Part shown: positions 60,313 to 64,000 of the stretch, piece after piece | How positions within the stretch are numbered: position 1 is the stretch's first letter | Layout: each line of letters starts with the position of its first letter | NCBI GenBank assembly: GCA_016873275.1 | Contig: VGXO01000009.1 | Coordinates: 1-64,000, forward strand | Source: Phycisphaerae bacterium | GTDB taxonomy: Bacteria > Planctomycetota > Phycisphaerae > Phycisphaerales > SM1A02 | DNA length: 64,000 nt | Direction of reading: 5' to 3' | Program-made: the position numbers and the translations under genes | The notes under the pieces: model-generated | What the model saw: only the letters and a program-made list of their open reading frames with translations | What the model was told of the DNA's origin: nothing | The model's database searches: none

Positions 60313-61116
60313 TCAGGAGCCGCCCACGCTCTCGATCGCCCAGGTCGGGTGCCCGAGGCGATCCCGGGCGGAGCCAGCGGCGACGCGGTTTGGGAATTCG
60401 CCGATCTGCACCGCCCAGAGCGCCCGACCATCGCCCGCGCGGATCGGGCGGACCTGCGGGGCTCCGAGCCCGGCTTGGCGGGCGAGGGGCGCGAGTTCCC
60501 TTGCCCGGTCGCGGGCGGTCGACTCTCCTCCGAAGGCACCCGCCTGGATCGTGAATCGGGTGCCCGACGAGGTCGAGGAGGTCGATGAGATCGATGAGGG
60601 TGATGCGGACGGGCCACTCGAGGGGAGGTCGGCACCACCTCCGGCGAGGGTGGTTGCTCGACTTCGGATCGATCGATCCGGGGAGACCGCCGCCTGGCGG
60701 TACGCCGCCGCCGCCTTGGCGTCCTCGCCCTGGGCTCGGGCGACCGAACCGAGGGAGACGGACGCCCGGCTCGCGAGGTCGCGATCGGAGGAGTCCGCTG
60801 CCTCGCGGAGGTTCGCCTCGGCCGCGTCGAGGTCGCCCATCCGGGCGCTCGCGAGTCCGGCGAGGTACGCCGCCTCCTCGCGCTTCACGCCGGTCGACTG
60901 GCGTTCCGCGGTCTCGGCGAGCGTCCGGGCCTGCTCGAAGTCGCCGCGCCAGTAGGCGGAGGTCGCTTGATCGAGTCCGGAACTCTTCGGAGCGGACGAG
61001 GAGCAGCCGGTCGTCACGAAGGGAGTCAGCGCCGCGAGGACGATCGCGAGCCATGCTCGTCCCGTCGAACGTCCGATCGCCTGCATCCCGCGTCCGTCCA
61101 CCGCGACCTTGCTCAT
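60313..61116 (-). CDS. Lipoprotein with TPR-like and SPOR domains
   Basis: 267 residues. Lipobox with C38 in TTGCSSS; an alternative ATG at 61086 gives a shorter signal peptide. Residues ~50-145 form TPR-like helical pairs (AYWRGDFEQARTLAETAERQ, AAYLAGLASARMGDLDAAEA, SVARAQGEDAKAAAAYRQAA). A Ser-rich linker is followed by a SPOR-like domain (FTIQAGAFGGESTARDRARE, ALWAVQIGEFPNRVAAGSAR) that would bind denuded peptidoglycan at the division site. Likely an outer-membrane or periplasmic factor in cell division or wall remodelling; that is domain-based inference. Confidence 0.85.
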   Translation of the reverse strand: MSKVAVDGRGMQAIGRSTGRAWLAIVLAALTPFVTTGCSSSAPKSSGLDQATSAYWRGDFEQARTLAETAERQSTGVKREEAAYLAGLASARMGDLDAAEANLREAADSSDRDLASRASVSLGSVARAQGEDAKAAAAYRQAAVSPDRSIRSRATTLAGGGADLPSSGPSASPSSISSTSSTSSGTRFTIQAGAFGGESTARDRARELAPLARQAGLGAPQVRPIRAGDGRALWAVQIGEFPNRVAAGSARDRLGHPTWAIESVGGS

Positions 61117-61247
61117 CCGTCGAGCCTCCCGAGGCGATCCTTCGCTCGATGGTCGCCATCGACCGCCGAGGCGTCCGGACTTCGGAATCCGTCGTGCGTC
61201 GGTACCGTACCGCCTCCACCCACGGTGGGCATCCGACGAGGCACCAC

Positions 61248-62738
61248 ATGCGACTCGCCCGAACGATCCGCCGAAGGCTGCTGCTCTCGCCCCTGCGCGA
61301 GGCGGTGATCGACGACCAGCGGCGGTGGCGCGGGATCGACCTCGCCGTCGGATCGCTGCACCTCGCCTCGGTCCTCGAGGAGGCGACCCGAGCGCCGCGG
61401 ATCGGAGTGATGGTGCCGACCTCGGGCCTGTTCCCGCTGGCGATGCTCGCCGGCTGGACCCTCGGTCGCACCATGGTGCCGCTCAACTACCTGCTCTCGC
61501 GGGAGGAGATCGAGTTCATCGTCGCCGACGCGGAGCTCGACGCGGTGGTGACGGTGGGACCGATGGTGACCCTGGTCGGGGGACTGCCCGCGTCGGTCAA
61601 GCAGCTTCGGCTGGAGGACCTCAAGCCTCGCTTCAAGGGGCTCCCGCGCTGGCGGTTCATCCGCGATCTTCCGAAGGACGATCCGGCGGTGATCCTCTAC
61701 ACCTCCGGCACGTCGGGCCGCCCCAAGGGGGTGATGCTCGCCGAGGAGAACCTCCGCGCGAACATCGCGCAGTGCCGCGCGTGGGCGGACTTCACGCGCC
61801 GCGACGTGATCCTCGGCGTGCTGCCGCAGTTCCACAGCTTCGGGCTGACGGTGCTCACGCTGCTCCCGCTCGCGACCGGCTGCCGCGCGATCTACACCGC
61901 CCGCTTCAACCCGAAGCGGTTGTGCGACCTTGCCGTCGAGCATCGTCCGACCGCGTTCGTGGCGATTCCCTCGATGTTCAACGCGCTGCGGCTGCAGCGG
62001 CACGCGCCCGACGACGCGTTCTCCTCGCTCCGCTTCGCGGTCTCCGGAGGCGAGCCGTTGCCTGACTCGGTCGCGGAGGGATTCCGCGAGCGGTTCGGCG
62101 TGACGATCGACCAAGGCTACGGGCTGACCGAGACGGGTCCGGTGACCAACTGGTGCCGACCGCACGAGCGTCGCCCGCGGACGGTGGGCAAGGCGCTGCC
62201 GAAGGTGGAGGAGCGGATCGTGGCGCCCGATGGCCGTCTCTGCGCGACCGGCGAGGACGGCGAGGTCCGGATCAAGGGTCCCAACGTGATGCGGGGCTAC
62301 TTCAAGCGTCCCGAGGAGACCCGGAACGCCTTCGACGAGCAGGGCTTCCTCAAGACCGGCGACATGGGACGGCTCGACGCCGATGGGTTCCTCTACATCA
62401 CCGGTCGAATCAAGGAGATGCTGATCATCGCCGGGGAGAACGTCTTCCCGCGGGAGATCGAGGAGGTGCTCGAGGCGCATCCGTCGGTCAAGGCGGCGGC
62501 GGTGATCGGCATGCCCGACGAGAGCCGCGGCGAGCTTCCGCTTGCCTTCGTCGAGCTCGTGGAGGGCGCGTCGTTCGACGAGACCGAGCTCCGCAGCCAC
62601 TGCCGCAAGACCCTCGGGCAGTTCAAGGTGCCCCGGGAGATCCGTCGCCTCGCGGCGCTGCCGCGCAATCCGACCGGGAAGGTCCTCCGCCGGGCGCTCT
62701 CGCCGAGCACGCCGGGGCTCGCCGAGGACCGTCGCTGA
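61248..62738 (+). CDS. AMP-dependent synthetase/ligase (acyl-CoA synthetase type)
   Basis: 496 residues. ANL-superfamily adenylating enzyme: P-loop YTSGTSGRPKG at 151-161, LPQFHSFGLTVLTLL, VSGGEPLP, GYGLTETGPVTN, FLKTGDMGRLDADGFLYITG with the hinge KEMLIIAGENVFPREIEEVL, and the catalytic Lys in NPTGKVLRR. It activates a carboxylic acid, probably a fatty acid, to the CoA ester. The N-terminus is shorter than typical (~550), with the first ~80 residues reduced. Start ATG 61248; in-frame sequence upstream has no similarity. No adjacent beta-oxidation gene. The substrate is not determinable. Confidence 0.9.
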   Translation: MRLARTIRRRLLLSPLREAVIDDQRRWRGIDLAVGSLHLASVLEEATRAPRIGVMVPTSGLFPLAMLAGWTLGRTMVPLNYLLSREEIEFIVADAELDAVVTVGPMVTLVGGLPASVKQLRLEDLKPRFKGLPRWRFIRDLPKDDPAVILYTSGTSGRPKGVMLAEENLRANIAQCRAWADFTRRDVILGVLPQFHSFGLTVLTLLPLATGCRAIYTARFNPKRLCDLAVEHRPTAFVAIPSMFNALRLQRHAPDDAFSSLRFAVSGGEPLPDSVAEGFRERFGVTIDQGYGLTETGPVTNWCRPHERRPRTVGKALPKVEERIVAPDGRLCATGEDGEVRIKGPNVMRGYFKRPEETRNAFDEQGFLKTGDMGRLDADGFLYITGRIKEMLIIAGENVFPREIEEVLEAHPSVKAAAVIGMPDESRGELPLAFVELVEGASFDETELRSHCRKTLGQFKVPREIRRLAALPRNPTGKVLRRALSPSTPGLAEDRR

Positions 62739-62811
62739 CGAGGCGCCGTGGTGATGGCGGTCGCGTCGTCGCGTCACGCCGCAGGAAGGTGCTCGACCAC
62801 CCGACGCTGAC

Positions 62812-64000
62812 CTATGGGCACTGACCCCAGCCGGCGAGGAGTTCGGTGAGGTCCGCACCGTTCACCATGCCGTCGTCGTTCAGGTCGCCGACCGGTCCCG
62901 GAGCACCCCACGCGGAGAGGAGGATCGTCAAGTCGGCGCCACCGACCGTGCCATCCTCGTCGAGGTCTCCTCGACACGGATCCACGCAGGGACCGCCGAG
63001 GCAGGTGAGGGTCAGGACTCCGGCGCCGGCGGCTCCCTTGAAGCCGCCGATGCGGATGAGGTAGACCTCGCCGCAGGCGGCGTCGACGAGCACGCGGCTC
63101 GCGCCGCTCGGCGAGCAGAGGGGTGCGTCGTCGCTGCACGCGAGGATCGCCGGCTTCGCGCAGCCGCCCTCGTAGACCGCCAGCCGCGTGTCGAAGCCGA
63201 GGTCGGCGCAGGTCTCGATCCGAAGCGGACCGCTGCAGGTCGCCTCGTGCCGGAACCAGACGTCCGCCTCGAGGGAGAGCCCGAAGCCCTCGTCGCACGC
63301 CGCAGGAAGCTCGGGACCATCGGTCGTCGCCAGCAGGCTCGAGAAAGGAGTCGATCCGAGCGGCACGTCGATCGCCTTCGCGCAGAGGTCGTTCGGCGGC
63401 GGCGTGAGCCCGCAGGCGGTGATCGCCTCGTCGACGCAGAGCTCGTCCCATCCGTCCACGCAGCACGCTGGATCGATCGCGCAGACCGCGGCGCAGCACT
63501 CGGGGTCCTCGCATCCGAGTCCGCCGTGGGGCAGGCTGCACGCCCCCTCGGCGTCGCCGCAGACCTCGCCGCAGGCCTCAAGGCACTCGACCATGAGCCG
63601 ATACGCCCCGGCGACGCAGTCCCGCGCGGGGCCGCCGAGGGCATCCGGCGTGCCGGGCGCCACGAGGCAGAGGTAGTTGCCCGGCGGCAGGCAGGGGGTC
63701 TCGACGACCGTCGCGCAGAGCGAGGTCTCGATCACCAGCGCCGCGGCGTCGAGCGGCGTGCACCCCTGCGGCAGCACCGCGAGGAAGCCCTCCGACGCCA
63801 TCGTGAAGGTGAATCGGATCCGGGTCGTCTCGCCGCCCACGAAGGGGACGGTGATCGAGTACGCATCCGAGTCGTAGTCGCCCGTCTTGGGATCGACGAA
63901 GACGCGACCACAGACCTCCTCGTCGCACCGGAGGATCTCGGGCGCCTGACCCACTCCGGCGCCAAGGCACGGATCGTTGACCCGCTCGCCGCAGGGCTCC
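62812..64000 (-). CDS. Cys-rich secreted protein with dockerin-like C-terminus (5' end beyond window)
   Basis: The open frame runs off the right edge; at least 396 residues are inside. Cys-rich segments occur at EPCGERVNDPCLGAGVG, VCGDAEGACSLPHGGLGCED and CCAAVCAIDPACCVDGWDE, a planctomycete extracellular pattern. A middle domain (PNDLCAKAIDVPLGSTPFSS to GAGVLTLTCLGG) resembles PPC-type beta domains. The C-terminus has two Ca-binding dockerin-like repeats: DLDEDGTVGGADLTILLSAW and DLNDDGMVNGADLTELLAGW. Type I dockerins in Phycisphaerae probably anchor secreted proteins. The first visible in-frame GTG (63954) is internal and not a start. No N-terminal signal can be seen because the gene is truncated. 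Confidence 0.85.
   Translation of the reverse strand, partial: EPCGERVNDPCLGAGVGQAPEILRCDEEVCGRVFVDPKTGDYDSDAYSITVPFVGGETTRIRFTFTMASEGFLAVLPQGCTPLDAAALVIETSLCATVVETPCLPPGNYLCLVAPGTPDALGGPARDCVAGAYRLMVECLEACGEVCGDAEGACSLPHGGLGCEDPECCAAVCAIDPACCVDGWDELCVDEAITACGLTPPPNDLCAKAIDVPLGSTPFSSLLATTDGPELPAACDEGFGLSLEADVWFRHEATCSGPLRIETCADLGFDTRLAVYEGGCAKPAILACSDDAPLCSPSGASRVLVDAACGEVYLIRIGGFKGAAGAGVLTLTCLGGPCVDPCRGDLDEDGTVGGADLTILLSAWGAPGPVGDLNDDGMVNGADLTELLAGWGQCP

Overview
The window is very GC-rich chromosomal DNA with dense, short-spaced genes. The best fit is a planctomycete of the class Phycisphaerae. Support comes from four secreted proteins ending in the short sorting tail PAPGA-x-x-LLG-x-AG-x-x-GRRRR, a secreted Cys-rich protein ending in dockerin-like GDLNDDGMVNGADL repeats, an oversized 1403-residue SecA, a DUF3553 protein and a fused SecDF. 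No rRNA gene is present, so this assignment is an inference from protein features.

Layout, left to right. 1-2,500: a 20-bp tandem repeat, DNA polymerase X (polX, minus strand) and a block of palindromic repeats. 2,500-7,660: an accessory stretch with a MazG-like pyrophosphohydrolase joined to a PD-(D/E)XK nuclease-SF1 helicase (DUF2075 type), then an AbiE-type toxin-antitoxin pair flanked by two copies of the recG 3' end. 7,660-14,400: recG divergent from xseA-xseB, prepilin peptidase and an OmpA-type lipoprotein. 14,425-15,683: a 1.26-kb array of nested hairpin repeats. 15,690-21,560: an MCE lipid-transport pair (mlaF-mlaD), divergent from a Nudix hydrolase, two intramembrane proteases (site-2 type and rhomboid) and tgt. 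21,557-31,086: yajC, fused secDF, mreC-like, mreD-like, a GlmU-like protein and polA. 31,100-42,100: three tRNA genes (Asp, Lys, and a CAT-anticodon gene read as Ile2), redox proteins, a LuxR-type response regulator, a small HTH protein, secA and a copper P-type ATPase. 42,125-44,904: DUF3299 protein plus an FtsX-type permease and a LolD-type ATPase. 45,000-47,900: methyltransferase, coiled-coil protein, DUF3553 protein and YmdB-type phosphodiesterase. 48,100-51,220: two tandem pairs of sorting-tail secreted proteins. 51,290-64,000: fused 5-oxoprolinase, TlpA-like thioredoxin, lexA with an upstream gene and palindrome, a dispersed repeat array, a class V aminotransferase, a HEAT-repeat protein, a TPR-SPOR lipoprotein, an acyl-CoA ligase and a truncated dockerin protein.

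How the genes relate. Core housekeeping clusters dominate: protein export (yajC, secDF, secA), DNA replication and repair (polX, recG, xseAB, polA, lexA) and envelope genes. The region most likely to hold an undescribed system is 2,520-7,955. There, a two-gene nuclease-helicase plus nucleotide-pyrophosphatase module and an AbiE pair lie between repair genes, and a 297-bp duplication of the recG 3' end brackets the AbiE pair like an attachment-site duplication, although no integrase is visible. The other unusual layers are the intergenic repeat families (1-147, 2,127-2,400, 9,801-9,880, 14,425-15,683, 33,474-33,546, 57,255-57,680) and a gene-sized, nearly identical duplication at 48,122/49,061.
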